Positions 26,125-35,691 of a stretch of DNA of 64,000 nt are shown in pieces (the stretch's first letter is position 1; every line of letters begins with the position of its first letter). A program made the translations under genes and the position numbers. The notes under the pieces are model-generated. The model did not search any database and was not told where the DNA came from. It was given only the letters and a program-made list of their open reading frames with translations. Source of the DNA: Gordonia soli NBRC 108243 (GTDB taxonomy: Bacteria > Actinomycetota > Actinomycetes > Mycobacteriales > Mycobacteriaceae); contig NZ_BANX01000020.1 in NCBI RefSeq assembly GCF_000334455.1, forward strand, positions 1-64,000. The letters are read 5' to 3'.

Positions 26125-27657
26125 TCAGACCAACCGGTGGGTGATGACCGGCACGTCGGCGGCCACCCCCGTGCACACCACCTCGGCGAGCGCCTCGAGG
26201 TCCACGTGGGCCGTGACGAGATCGGCCATCAGGTCCACCTGTGCCGCCCGCACATCGTCGAATCGGATACCTGAATCCGCGATGAAGCCGCTGGTACCGA
26301 CGGTGGCGGCGACCCACGTGAGAACCGAGCGCCGGAAATCATCGGATGCCAACAGACCGTGCCAATGGGTGCCACGGATCGCGCCACATGCGGCGCCTTC
26401 CGGGCCGGTCACATCGTCGGCGACCCACGGTGACTCGGTCGACTCCTCGACGCGGCCGTGATGGATCTCGTATCCGGTCACCCGGTGGCCGCCGGCCACG
26501 CCGTGAGCCGATCGGAGGACCTTCTCCGCATCGAACCGGACCCGAAGGTCGAGCAGACCGAGCCCGTCGACCGTGCCCACTGCGGACTCCACCGCGTCCT
26601 CGATGGACCGACCGAGCATCTGGAAGCCACCGCAGATCGCGATGATCGGCCGGCCTGCCTCGGCTCGGGCGACCACAGCATCGGCGAGTCCTCGACGTCG
26701 GAGCCAGTCGAGGTCGGCGACGGTCGCACGCGTTCCGGGGAGTACGACGAGGTCGGCCGCGGCCACCGCCGCCGGATCGTCCACCCACGTCACGTCGACG
26801 CCTGGTTCGCAGGCGAGCGCCTCGACGTCGGTGGAGTTCGAGATCCGCGGGAGCCGGATCGCGGCCACCGTGAGTCGCGGCCCCACCGCTCCCGCTCCCG
26901 CCGGTGGTCCGACGCGGCGACCGACCGGAACCGCAAGTGAGTCCTCGGCGTCGATCCAGAGCCCGTCGGCGAACGGGACCACACCGAGGGTCGGGCGTCC
27001 CGTGAGTTCGGCCAGGCGTCGGGTCCCCGGCTCGAGGATCGTCGGGTCACCGCGGAACTTGTTGATCACGTACCCGGCGATCCGACGCTGGTCGGCGTGA
27101 TCGAGTATCGCGGTGGTCCCGAACAGGTGGGCCAGCGAACCCCCGCGGTCGATGTCGGTGACGAGAACCACCGGCAGGTCTGCCGCCTGCGCCAGCCCGA
27201 GATTCGCGATGTCGGTGTCGCGCAGATTGATCTCGGCGACCGAGCCGGCCCCCTCGCAGATGACGACATCGAACTCCTCGCGGAGAGCGGTGAGTTCGTC
27301 GGCGACCACCCCGGCCAGCGCCGACCGTCGTTCTAGGTAGTCTCGCGCCCCCACATCGCCGGCGGGACGACCGCGGACCACAACATGTGAACGACGATCT
27401 CCCCCGGGTTTGAGCAACACCGGATTGAACCGGGTGGAGGGCTCGAGACCGCAGGCATAGGCCTGGAGGGCCTGCGCACGTCCGATCTCGCCGCCGTCGG
27501 GGGTGACCACGGAGTTGTTGGACATGTTCTGCGCCTTGAACGGGGCCACGCGAACGCCTGCGCGGGCGAACGCCCGGCACAGTCCGGCCACGATCAGGCT
27601 CTTGCCCGCATCCGAACCGGTCCCCCCGACCAGCACGGCACCGCGCACATCACGCAT
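26125..27657 (-). CDS. cobQ: Cobyric acid synthase
   Basis: A 510-residue glutamine-dependent amidotransferase adding four amides to adenosyl-cobyrinic acid diamide. Landmarks are [29 protein letters not shown] (P-loop), [42 protein letters not shown] and the amidotransferase motif [21 protein letters not shown] with its Cys nucleophile, plus [10 protein letters not shown]. The chosen ATG at 27657 gives the normal length. The open frame upstream is not CobQ-like. It is separated from the cobO/cobB cluster but directly follows map (50 bases). Confidence 0.96.
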   Translation of the reverse strand: MRDVRGAVLVGGTGSDAGKSLIVAGLCRAFARAGVRVAPFKAQNMSNNSVVTPDGGEIGRAQALQAYACGLEPSTRFNPVLLKPGGDRRSHVVVRGRPAGDVGARDYLERRSALAGVVADELTALREEFDVVICEGAGSVAEINLRDTDIANLGLAQAADLPVVLVTDIDRGGSLAHLFGTTAILDHADQRRIAGYVINKFRGDPTILEPGTRRLAELTGRPTLGVVPFADGLWIDAEDSLAVPVGRRVGPPAGAGAVGPRLTVAAIRLPRISNSTDVEALACEPGVDVTWVDDPAAVAAADLVVLPGTRATVADLDWLRRRGLADAVVARAEAGRPIIAICGGFQMLGRSIEDAVESAVGTVDGLGLLDLRVRFDAEKVLRSAHGVAGGHRVTGYEIHHGRVEESTESPWVADDVTGPEGAACGAIRGTHWHGLLASDDFRRSVLTWVAATVGTSGFIADSGIRFDDVRAAQVDLMADLVTAHVDLEALAEVVCTGVAADVPVITHRLV

Positions 27658-27707
27658 CGGGTCGCGATCTCGTCCCTCGGCCGGTCGCGGCACAGGTTCT
27701 CCGGCCG

Positions 27708-28583
27708 TCAGGAGCCGGTGGGCAGCGTCAGGATCTCGGCACCGTCGTCGGTCACGACCAGCGTGTGCTCGAACTGTGCCGTCCACCGCTTGTCTGTGGT
27801 CGCCACCGTCCAACCGTCGTCCCAGATCTCGTAGCCGAGTCCGCCCAGGTTGATCATCGGCTCGATGGTGAAGACCATGCCCGGCTCCAGCACGGTGGTG
27901 ACGTTCGGCTGGTCGTAGTGGAGCACCACCAGACCGTTGTGGAAGGTCTCGCCGATCCCGTGTCCGGTGAAATCGCGGACCACGTTGTACCCGAAGCGAT
28001 TCGCGTACGCCTCGATGACGCGTCCCACCACGTTCAGCTCACGGCCCGGCCGCACCGCCTTGATCGCTCGGAGGGTCGCGGTGTGGGTGCGTTCGACCAG
28101 ATCGGCGGCCTCGGAGTCCACGTCACCGGCGAGGAATGTCGCGTTCGTGTCGCCGTGTGCGCCGTCGATGTAGGCGGTCACGTCGATGTTGACGATGTCG
28201 CCGTCCTCGACGACAGTCGAGTCAGGGATGCCGTGGCAGATCACCTCGTTCAGCGAGGTGCAGCACGACTTGGGAAATCCCTTGTAGCCCAGCGTCGACG
28301 GATACGCACCGTGGTCGATCATGTACTCGTGTGCGATCCGGTCAAGTTCGTCGGTCGTCACGCCGGGCGCCACCGCCCGTCCGGCCTCGGCCAGCGCGTC
28401 GGCCGCGATCCGACTGGCGACCCGGACCTTCTCGATGGTCTCCGGGGTCTGCACCCACGGCTCCGACCCCTCGTTGACGGTCGCCTTCCAGGCGTATTCG
28501 GGACGCTCGATGGAATCGGGCACCGGACGTGTCGGCGACACGGTGCCGGGCCGGAGAGCAGCACGGACTGTCATGCCCTCCAC
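27708..28583 (-). CDS. map: Methionine aminopeptidase, type I with N-terminal extension
   Basis: A 291-residue MetAP. The five metal ligands are in place: D in [15 protein letters not shown] (two Asp), H in [10 protein letters not shown] in TIEPMINLG, and E in QFEHTLVV. The N-terminal extension of about 40 residues with PxxxxRPEYAWK matches mycobacterial MapB (Rv2861c). It removes initiator Met from new proteins. The ATG at 28574 (MTVRAAL) is an alternative start. Confidence 0.95.
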   Translation of the reverse strand: MEGMTVRAALRPGTVSPTRPVPDSIERPEYAWKATVNEGSEPWVQTPETIEKVRVASRIAADALAEAGRAVAPGVTTDELDRIAHEYMIDHGAYPSTLGYKGFPKSCCTSLNEVICHGIPDSTVVEDGDIVNIDVTAYIDGAHGDTNATFLAGDVDSEAADLVERTHTATLRAIKAVRPGRELNVVGRVIEAYANRFGYNVVRDFTGHGIGETFHNGLVVLHYDQPNVTTVLEPGMVFTIEPMINLGGLGYEIWDDGWTVATTDKRWTAQFEHTLVVTDDGAEILTLPTGS

Positions 28584-28748
28584 TGTATGCCCGCCGCGCC
28601 CGCCGTCCCCCGCAGCCCGTGACCGTGCCGACCCGACCCTCGGGACTCATCGCGGGTCGACGAGGCCGCACAGATACGACGACTAAGGTGACACTGAGTT
28701 GCCGGAGAACTCGCACATCGGGACGGCACCCGCAGGAACGGAGGACCG

Positions 28749-29792
28749 GTGACACGCTTGCGACCGAGGGCGCGACTGCTGGGGCTGGTGGCGGGGGTAC
28801 TCGCACTCGCGCTGATCGGAACCGGGTGCAGCACCGCCCCGATCGAGCAGCCCGGCGCCTCGTCGGCAGCCGCGTCACATCTCCGCGACGGCCCGTCGAC
28901 CGCTGAACTCGATCGGCCCGACATCGTCCCGGTGACCTCGAATCCTGCGATCACCCTGCCCGCGACCGTGCCGTCGGTCGGTCAGCCGGACGTGACCGTG
29001 AGCGACGCGAGTCGGATCATCGCCGTCGACCGCAACGGGTCGCTGGGCACCATCGTCTTCTCTCTCGGGCTCGGCCCGAAGGTCGTCGGCCGCGACACCT
29101 CGACAGCCTTCCCGGCGGCGCGCTCCCTGCCGCTGGTCACCGACCGAGGTCACACGTTGAACGCCGAATCGGTGCTCGCGCTCCGACCGACGGTCGTCCT
29201 GGTGGACGAACAGACGATCCCCCCGCAGGCAGTCGACCAGATCCGCGCCTCCGACATCCCGGTGGTCGAGTTCTCGTCGAAGCGGACCATCGCAACGACA
29301 CCTGCGCTGATCCGGTCGGTGGCAGCAGCCCTCGGGGTCCGGCCCGCAGGTGACGCCCTCGCGCAGCGGACCCTCGGCGAGATCGACGCAGCGAAGAAGC
29401 AGGTGCCCTCGCCATCTGGCGACCCCACCATCGCCTTCGTCTACATCCGCGGCCCGCGCCTGACACTGCTGGCCGGACCGAACTCGGGCGCCGACGATCT
29501 CATCGCCGCACTGGGTGGCCGCGATGCAGGGACCGCCGCCGGGTTGTCGGGAGCGTTCACCGCGATCAGCGCCGAGGCCATGGTGCGGGCAGACCCCGAC
29601 GTGCTGTTGGTCATGACCGAAGGCGCCGAGTCGGTCGGCGGCATCGATGGAGTACTCGCGTTGCCCGGTATCGCCGAGACACAGGCCGGTCGGCATCGCC
29701 GGGTGGTCCAGATGGACCAGACCGAGGTCCTCGCATTCGGCCCTGACGTCGGACTCGTTCTCGGCGCGCTGGCGCGGTCGATCTACACATGA
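28749..29792 (+). CDS. hmuT: Haemin ABC transporter substrate-binding lipoprotein
   Basis: A 347-residue lipoprotein from a GTG at 28749. It has a signal peptide with hydrophobic core LLGLVAGVLALALIGTGC; C27 is the lipid anchor. The mature part is a class III periplasmic-binding fold: RIIAVDRNGSLGTIVFSLGLGPKVVGRDTSTAFP, LNAESVLALRPTVVLVDE, VAAALGVRPAGDALAQRTLGEIDAAKK, then a second lobe with FVYIRGPRLTLLAG. This is the HmuT type, which captures haem at the cell surface. First gene of a coupled hmuTUV operon. Confidence 0.9.
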   Translation: MTRLRPRARLLGLVAGVLALALIGTGCSTAPIEQPGASSAAASHLRDGPSTAELDRPDIVPVTSNPAITLPATVPSVGQPDVTVSDASRIIAVDRNGSLGTIVFSLGLGPKVVGRDTSTAFPAARSLPLVTDRGHTLNAESVLALRPTVVLVDEQTIPPQAVDQIRASDIPVVEFSSKRTIATTPALIRSVAAALGVRPAGDALAQRTLGEIDAAKKQVPSPSGDPTIAFVYIRGPRLTLLAGPNSGADDLIAALGGRDAGTAAGLSGAFTAISAEAMVRADPDVLLVMTEGAESVGGIDGVLALPGIAETQAGRHRRVVQMDQTEVLAFGPDVGLVLGALARSIYT

Positions 29793-30874
29793 CCACGATC
29801 GAACCGACTGCGCGACCGGCCACCCGCCGCCCGCCGCGACCGCGGCGAGCACGGGCCGCCCTCGTGGTGACGGTGATGCTCGCGCTCACCTTGCTCGTCG
29901 TGATCGCCTCCGCCGCACTCGGGCGCGTGGAGATCCCGCCGATCGAGGTGCTGGGCAGTCTCGCCCACCACTTCGGACTCGACGTCGGCCCGCTGCCCTC
30001 CCACCCGCAGGGCGAACACACGCTGTGGGTCATCCGGTTTCCGCGGATCGTGCTCGGACTCCTGGTGGGAGCGGCACTGGGCGCCGCGGGCTGCCTTCTC
30101 CAAGGCGTGCTCGCCAACCCATTGGCCGAGCCGGGCGTGATCGGGGTCTCGTCCGGCGCCGCCGTCGGCGCGTGCCTGATGATCGTCATCGGCGGTGTCG
30201 GCGTGAACGGTTGGGCTCTCGCCGGAGCCGCCTTTGTCTTCGGACTGATCACCGCCGCCGCCGTGTACGTGCTCTCCCTCCGGGACGGCGCATCATCGGC
30301 GATCATGTTGGTACTCACGGGTATCGCGGTCAACGCGTTCGCGCTGGGCATCATCGCGTATCTGACCTTCGTGGCCACCACGGCCGCGCGCGAGCAGATC
30401 GTCTTCTGGCAGTTGGGTTCACTCGCCGGCGCCACCTGGGGCGCGGTCTGGATCGTCCTACCGCTGGTGATCGCGGGAGTCGCCGCGGCGATGGTCCTCA
30501 TCCACAAACTCGACCTCCTCGCGCTGGGCGAGATCCAGGCCGCCTCACTGGGAGTCAACGTCGAAACGGTACGGCGTCAGGTGATCGTCCTGGTGGCGAT
30601 CCTCACGGCCGCCGCGGTCGCGTTCACCGGGATCATCATGTTCGTCGGCTTGGTGGTCCCCCACCTGATGCGGCTGATCGTCGGTCCCCGGCACTCGATC
30701 CTGCTGCCCACCAGCATCATCGGCGGTGCCATCGTGATCGCCGGCGCCGACCTCGCCGCCCGGACGGTGATGGGTGACGCCGATCTCCCGCTCGGGGTCT
30801 TCACCTCGCTGATCGGCGGCCCGGCCTTCTTCGTCCTGCTGCGACGCAGCCGACATGCCGGAGCCGGCTGGTGA
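29789..30874 (+). CDS. hmuU: Haemin ABC transporter permease
   Basis: A 361-residue FecCD-family permease with about nine or ten membrane spans. RFPRIVLGLLVGAALGAAGCLLQGVLANPLAEPGVIGVSSGAAVGA is the typical N-terminal domain, and ASLGVNVETVRRQVIVLVAILTAAAVAFTGIIMFVGLVVPHLMRLIVG contains the coupling helix that contacts the ATPase. It overlaps the hmuT stop (ATGA) and the hmuV start, so stoichiometric synthesis is expected. It carries haem into the cytosol. Confidence 0.93.
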   Translation: MTTIEPTARPATRRPPRPRRARAALVVTVMLALTLLVVIASAALGRVEIPPIEVLGSLAHHFGLDVGPLPSHPQGEHTLWVIRFPRIVLGLLVGAALGAAGCLLQGVLANPLAEPGVIGVSSGAAVGACLMIVIGGVGVNGWALAGAAFVFGLITAAAVYVLSLRDGASSAIMLVLTGIAVNAFALGIIAYLTFVATTAAREQIVFWQLGSLAGATWGAVWIVLPLVIAGVAAAMVLIHKLDLLALGEIQAASLGVNVETVRRQVIVLVAILTAAAVAFTGIIMFVGLVVPHLMRLIVGPRHSILLPTSIIGGAIVIAGADLAARTVMGDADLPLGVFTSLIGGPAFFVLLRRSRHAGAGW

Positions 30875-31659
30875 GTGCCGCCGACGATCATAAGGGCATC
30901 TCCGCCGACGACATCCACGTCACACTCGGTGGTCGAGAAGTGGTCTCGGGTGTCTCGCTTAACGTTCCGCCGGGGACGCTGACGGCGTTGGTCGGTCCGA
31001 ACGGGTGCGGGAAGACCACACTGCTGTCGGTGATCGCGGGTCTGCGTACGCCGGCATCCGGAGCGGTCACGATCGACGGCACTCCCCTCGCAGCGATGTC
31101 GTCGCGGCGCCTGGCTCGGCACCGGTCGGTGGTGACACAGCAGAACCGTTCCGACACACCGTTCACCGTCTACGAGGTCGTGGAGATGGGGCGCTACCCC
31201 TGGTTGCGGACACCGGCGGCCGCCGACTCGCCCGCCGTGATCGAAGCCGCCATCGCCGCATGCGATCTGGCGGAGATCGTCGATCGACCGTTCGCGCAGC
31301 TGTCGGGTGGTCAGCAGGCCCGGGTCTCGTTGGCGCGGGCGATCGCCCAGGACACGCCGGTGATGGTCCTCGACGAACCGACCGCGGCGCTCGACATCCA
31401 TCACCAGGAAGCGGTCCTCGACATCCTGCGCCGCCATCGCGAGCGAGGACGTGCGATTCTCCTGGTGGTGCACGATCTCTCACTGGCTGCGGCCTACTCC
31501 GATCGGGTGGCACTGATGAAGGACGGACGTCTGCTCGCGGAGGGGCCCACGCGCGAGGTGTTCACCGCCGATCGGCTGTCGGCGACCTACGACCATCCGG
31601 TCGAGATCTGGGATCACCCCGACAGTGGTCAGCCGGTCGTCATCCCACGCCGGCGGTGA
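30871..31659 (+). CDS. hmuV: Haemin ABC transporter ATPase
   Basis: A 262-residue ABC ATPase. Walker A GPNGCGKTT, Q-loop region VTQQNRSDTPFTVYEVV, signature LSGGQQARVSLARA, Walker B VMVLDEPTAALD and the switch His in VVHDLSL are all present. It starts with GTG, overlapping hmuU by four bases. It energises haem uptake. There is no haem oxygenase gene in the window, so how iron is released is not shown here. Confidence 0.93.
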   Translation: MSAADDHKGISADDIHVTLGGREVVSGVSLNVPPGTLTALVGPNGCGKTTLLSVIAGLRTPASGAVTIDGTPLAAMSSRRLARHRSVVTQQNRSDTPFTVYEVVEMGRYPWLRTPAAADSPAVIEAAIAACDLAEIVDRPFAQLSGGQQARVSLARAIAQDTPVMVLDEPTAALDIHHQEAVLDILRRHRERGRAILLVVHDLSLAAAYSDRVALMKDGRLLAEGPTREVFTADRLSATYDHPVEIWDHPDSGQPVVIPRRR

Positions 31660-31674
31660 ATCGACGCCCGACGC

Positions 31675-32526
31675 TCATTTGCGCTTGACCACCGCCGCGA
31701 TGCCCGCGATGGTCAGCAGGATCCCGAACACCAGCGTCAGCCACAGGCCGATGCCGACCTTGAATCCGAAGAACTCGATGTCGCCGACATCGCTGATGTC
31801 GACGGCGGCGATGGCGATCACGATGAGTCCTGCGACGATCGCCACGATGCCTGCGATCAGGTGAAGGACCGATTGCTTGCGGATGATCGCGCTGGCTGCG
31901 GCGACACCTCCGGCGATCAGCGCGAGGACGAGCGTGATGATGCCGTCGGTCGCGCCGGTGTCCGACGTCCCGACCCCGTTGACCGTCACCGGACCGGTGA
32001 CCCATGGCAGGAACGCCGAGATCAGGACCAGCACCGAGATGCCGACGATCGCCCAGGAGATGATCCCGACGATGGACGACACCGGCCCGGTGACACCCGC
32101 AGGTGCGCCGAAACCGCTCGCCGCGCCGTAGGGCTGTTGCTGCCCCGGCTGGCCGTATGCGGGAGTGCCGTATGGGGATCCGGGGGCCTGACCGTAGTGG
32201 TTCGCGCCGTAGGGATCCCCTTGCGCAGGCGCGCCGTATCCGGGTGCGCCCTGACCGGGGGTTCCATGAGCGCCGCCACTTGTCGGGGGCTGGCCCGGCT
32301 GTCCGTATTGCGGCGATCCGTAACCGGGGGCGCCGTATTGGGGTTGCCCCGGCTGGGCCTGACCGGGTTGGGACTGACCGGGTTGGGAGTGCTGACCGGG
32401 CTGGGCTCCGTAGTTCGGCGCTCCGGGCTGTTGGCTCTGCGGCGGGCCCTGAGGCTGGCCGTACCCGGGCGCACCCGGCGGCGGCGCGGGTTGACCGGGG
32501 CGATTGTAGGGATCTGGTTGCGTCAT
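31675..32526 (-). CDS. Pro/Gln/Gly-rich membrane protein
   Basis: A 283-residue protein. Residues 1-145 are low-complexity, with repeats of QPGQ, PGYG and QYGQPGQ (cytosolic or exposed, unstructured). The second half has four hydrophobic spans: SSIVGIISWAIVGISVLVLISAFLPW, a span around GIITLVLALIAGGVAAASAII, LHLIAGIVAIVAGLIVIAIAAV and LWLTLVFGILLTIAGIAAVV. It ends in the basic KRK. Such Pro-rich/four-span proteins are common in mycolata but have no known function. The start is the ATG at 32526; the upstream open frame is intergenic. Confidence 0.75.
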   Translation of the reverse strand: MTQPDPYNRPGQPAPPPGAPGYGQPQGPPQSQQPGAPNYGAQPGQHSQPGQSQPGQAQPGQPQYGAPGYGSPQYGQPGQPPTSGGAHGTPGQGAPGYGAPAQGDPYGANHYGQAPGSPYGTPAYGQPGQQQPYGAASGFGAPAGVTGPVSSIVGIISWAIVGISVLVLISAFLPWVTGPVTVNGVGTSDTGATDGIITLVLALIAGGVAAASAIIRKQSVLHLIAGIVAIVAGLIVIAIAAVDISDVGDIEFFGFKVGIGLWLTLVFGILLTIAGIAAVVKRK

Positions 32527-32835
32527 GGTGACCTCGTCACTGGATGCCGATGAGTAAAGCAACCATAAACTCCCGCCCGCCCGTGCACATCGAAATGTCT
32601 GCCGATTGATGCACGACGAGGGAATCGTCGCCGGGAGCCTACAAGCGTCGGCGGAACGAGGTGTGCGGGCGCAGGCGATGTCTCGGTCGGATTTCTGACA
32701 CCTGAGCGGGTCTCGGTCGGGTATGTGCACACTCGGGTCCGCACACGTGTCAGTTGTCCGAGTACGAAGCTGTGCGGTCCAGTCGCGTCCCGAGCGGTCG
32801 GTGTCCTTCGCGATCGAATGCGCGGCTCGAGCAGC
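32527..32835. other. 309-base intergenic region, no gene seen
   Basis: It holds the promoter of the Pro-rich membrane protein gene (AT-richer patch around 32550-32575). It also has an 11-base direct repeat GTCTCGGTCGG at 32681-32691 and 32711-32721 and a distant inverted pair CTGACAC (32696-32702) / GTGTCAG (32748-32754). No convincing ORF or terminator with a T-run was found after the penicillin-binding protein gene. Confidence 0.5.
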
Positions 32836-34668
32836 TCAGGGTGCTGCCGGGATGCCGTATCCGGGTGGCAGACCCGCGAAGAAGTCGCGCGTCACGGCGA
32901 CCGCGTTGTTCGAGTCACCACCGCCGACGACGAGCGTCGCGAACGCCATGTCACCGCGATATCCGGCGAACCACGCATGCGAGCCGCCGGCGAACTCGGC
33001 CTCACCGGTCTTGCCGAGCACGTCGCCCTGTCCGGCGATGACGGTCGCCGTACCGCCCGTGACCACCGCACGCATCATCGGACGCAGCTGCGTCACGACC
33101 TCCGGGGGCAGCGCGGGGGTCGGGCCTGCGACGGTGGTCTTCTTGCCGAGGATCAGTTGGGGCACCGGCGCCTTGCCGTTGGCCACCGTTGCCGCGACCA
33201 AGGACAGCCCGAGCGGGCTCACCAGCACCTTGCCCTGACCGAAGCCGTCCTCGCTGCGCGCCACCAGCTCGGCGTCGATCGGAACCGAGCCGGACACGGC
33301 ATCGATCCCCGGGATGGTGTACTGCTGGCCGACTCCCATCGCCGCAGCGGTGTGCGCGAGATCGGACGGCCCCATCCGGCTGGCCAGGCTGGCGAACGTG
33401 GTGTTGCACGAGTTGGCGAACGCCTCGAGCATCGGCACGGTCCCCAGCGAGAAGCGGTTGTAGTTGGGGACGAGCCGGGGGCCGATCTCGATCTCACCGG
33501 GACACGGCACCAGGGTGTCGGGGTGAGCGAGGTTGCGCGAGATCGCCGCCGCCGCGGTCACCATCTTGAAGGTCGATCCCGGCGGGTACAGGCCGGTGGT
33601 CGCGATGGGCCCCTGCCGATCGGCTGCGGGATTCTGTGCCACACCGAGGATTTTCCCCGTCGAGGGTTGGACCACCACCATCGCGATCTGGAATCTGTTG
33701 GTGGCGTCCACGGCCCGCTGCGCGGCGTTCTGCACCGCGCGCGACAAGCTCAACGAGACTGCCGGAGCCGGGTCCGGGTCATGGTCGGCGAGGACGTCGG
33801 CGTCGAGACCGTTCGGGTTCACCGTGACCACTCGCCAGCCCGAACGACCGTCGACCTCCGAGTTGACCACCTTCTTCACCTGCTGCAGCAGGGCGGGTGC
33901 GAAGGTCGGGTCCTTGGGCACCAGCTCGGCCTGTTCGTTGGTGACCACGCCGGGGATGGCGAGTTGATCGCGGAGCTGGTCGAAGTCGCGCTCGCTGATC
34001 CGCGTGATCGGATAGGGCGAATCGGTCGCGGTGGCCCCCTCGGCGATCGCCTGCGCGGAGAGTTTCGGGTCGTATCGACGGAGAACGTCGACGAGCCGGG
34101 TCACCGAATCGGCCACCGACCCCGACTCCGCTGCCTTGCGGGCGTCGAAGTTGATGCCGATCACCGAACCGTTGACCATGACCTCGGAGCCATCGGACTC
34201 GTTCACCGTGGCGCGAGGCGCTGCGAGACTGCGGAGCGAGAGCCGCTGGTTGGCACCGAGGTCGGGGTGGATGTCGGTGGTGGTCCAGCGGACCGCCCAG
34301 CCGGTGTCGGATCGCCCCAGCCGGATGGTGGCCGGATAGCTCCACTCCCGATCGCGCGGCAGACCCCATTTGTAGATGACGTCGATCTCGGCTGTGTCGC
34401 CGGTGACCCGTGCGCGCCCGGTGGAGGCCGACAACGTGGTCGCCGACAACCCGTCCCACGCCGCGGTGAGCCCTGTCTTCGCGTCGGACGGCGAATCGGT
34501 CAACGCAGCTGCGGCACCCATGTCCCGAGAGCCGAAAGCGGAGAGGAACTGCTCGACGGCAGTGCGTGGGCCGTCATCGACTGTCGAGCAGCCAGAAATC
34601 CCGATCGCGATCGCGGCCGCTGTCGTCACACCGACCACGCTGATCGCTCGCCGCCTCAACTGTCTCAT
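32836..34668 (-). CDS. Penicillin-binding lipoprotein with MecA_N-like domain (Rv2864c-like)
   Basis: A 610-residue class B penicillin-binding protein. The lipobox GISGC puts the lipid on C27. Residues about 35-140 are the NTF2-like MecA_N domain, followed by a PBP dimerisation domain (about 150-295) and the transpeptidase domain. The catalytic motifs are STFK (S365), SCN (420-422) and KTG (553-555). It cross-links peptidoglycan outside the membrane and is anchored by lipid rather than by a membrane helix. The presence of MecA_N raises the possibility of low beta-lactam affinity. Position matches Rv2864c. Confidence 0.92.
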   Translation of the reverse strand: MRQLRRRAISVVGVTTAAAIAIGISGCSTVDDGPRTAVEQFLSAFGSRDMGAAAALTDSPSDAKTGLTAAWDGLSATTLSASTGRARVTGDTAEIDVIYKWGLPRDREWSYPATIRLGRSDTGWAVRWTTTDIHPDLGANQRLSLRSLAAPRATVNESDGSEVMVNGSVIGINFDARKAAESGSVADSVTRLVDVLRRYDPKLSAQAIAEGATATDSPYPITRISERDFDQLRDQLAIPGVVTNEQAELVPKDPTFAPALLQQVKKVVNSEVDGRSGWRVVTVNPNGLDADVLADHDPDPAPAVSLSLSRAVQNAAQRAVDATNRFQIAMVVVQPSTGKILGVAQNPAADRQGPIATTGLYPPGSTFKMVTAAAAISRNLAHPDTLVPCPGEIEIGPRLVPNYNRFSLGTVPMLEAFANSCNTTFASLASRMGPSDLAHTAAAMGVGQQYTIPGIDAVSGSVPIDAELVARSEDGFGQGKVLVSPLGLSLVAATVANGKAPVPQLILGKKTTVAGPTPALPPEVVTQLRPMMRAVVTGGTATVIAGQGDVLGKTGEAEFAGGSHAWFAGYRGDMAFATLVVGGGDSNNAVAVTRDFFAGLPPGYGIPAAP

Positions 34669-34787
34669 CAGTGGCGATCATAGAACGGCGGCCGGCCTTC
34701 CGAAGTGCGCCACGCGCAGGGGTTTCGGTGAAAACTGCACGAGATCGCCGACGATGCGCGCCGCGAAAGCTGTTCCCGCAATGGCGC

Positions 34788-35624
34788 TCAGTCGACGAGC
34801 ACGGTCGCGAATCGACCCACCTCGACGAAACCGGCTGTGCGGTAGGCGGCGCGTGCCGACGCGTTGAAATGGTTCACGTACAGGCTCGGCGTCCGTCCCT
34901 GCGCGAGGATCGCCGCAGCGACGGCGGCGGTCCCGCGGGTCCCCAGGCCCTCGCCACGCCGGGCGGGCGATACCCACACACCCTGGATCTGGCCGACACG
35001 TCGTGACAATGAACCGATCTCGGCCTTGAAGACGACCTCATCGCCGTCGAATCGGGCGAACACCCGCTCGGCGGAGATCAGTGACGACAGGCGACGCCGG
35101 TACGAACGGCCTCCGTCACCGGCACACGGGTCCACCCCGACCTCACCGATGAACATGTCGATCGCCGCAGGAAGGTAGGCGTCGAGATCATCGTGGGTGA
35201 CCAGGCGGACGCGAGGATCGGGGGCGACCGCCGGCGGCCCGGACAGCGCCAGCAGCGGCTGATCGGCACGGACCTCACGCGCCGGCCCCCACGCGGCGGC
35301 GGCCCGATCCCAGAACGCACAGACGAGATCCGACCGTCCGACGATCGACGAACAGACCCGCGGCCCGGACGTCGCCCGGTCGGCGAAGTAGTCCATGTCG
35401 GCGAGCGAGCCGGTCAACGGGATCAGATTCGCACCGGAGAAACACAAGGAGGTCGACGGGTGGTCGGCGGTCCACAACTCACCGCCGAGCAGTCGGGGGT
35501 TGACGCCGTGCGTCTCGAAACGAGCAGCCACCATGCACATCGCCACCGGATCGGAGCCGAGGACGCGCTCTACCGCCGCGGCGTCGCGCGCGCCGAGTGG
35601 CTTGTCGCCCAACAGCTTCAGCAT
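34788..35624 (-). CDS. GNAT acetyltransferase with N-terminal DUF4081 domain (Rv2867c-like)
   Basis: A 278-residue protein. The N-terminal half (PVAMCMVAARFETHGVNPRLLGGELW, SLCFSGANLIPLTG, FADRATSGPRVCSSIVGR) is the DUF4081 domain. The C-terminal half is a GNAT fold with GQIQGVWVSPARRGEGLGTRGTAAVAAAIL for acetyl-CoA and LYVNHFNASARAAYRTAGFVEVG. It sits immediately upstream of ispG in the same order as mycobacteria. Substrate unknown. Confidence 0.88.
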   Translation of the reverse strand: MLKLLGDKPLGARDAAAVERVLGSDPVAMCMVAARFETHGVNPRLLGGELWTADHPSTSLCFSGANLIPLTGSLADMDYFADRATSGPRVCSSIVGRSDLVCAFWDRAAAAWGPAREVRADQPLLALSGPPAVAPDPRVRLVTHDDLDAYLPAAIDMFIGEVGVDPCAGDGGRSYRRRLSSLISAERVFARFDGDEVVFKAEIGSLSRRVGQIQGVWVSPARRGEGLGTRGTAAVAAAILAQGRTPSLYVNHFNASARAAYRTAGFVEVGRFATVLVD

Positions 35625-35691
35625 GAGCTGCTCCTCGATCCCACGGAGATTGTCACCGTCTGCAGCCGTCGGTGGCCACAGTCCGCGGGCG

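Noticed and set aside
28670..28700. Possible iron box before hmuT (CTAAGGTGACACTGAG)
   Set aside because: Only scattered matches to the DtxR/IdeR consensus and no symmetry. Haem import is often iron-regulated, but this site is too weak to call.
32725..34683. Long plus-strand open frame (652 codons)
   Set aside because: It is antisense to the penicillin-binding lipoprotein, has His/Arg/Asp-rich content typical of a shadow of GC-rich coding DNA, and shows no family pattern.
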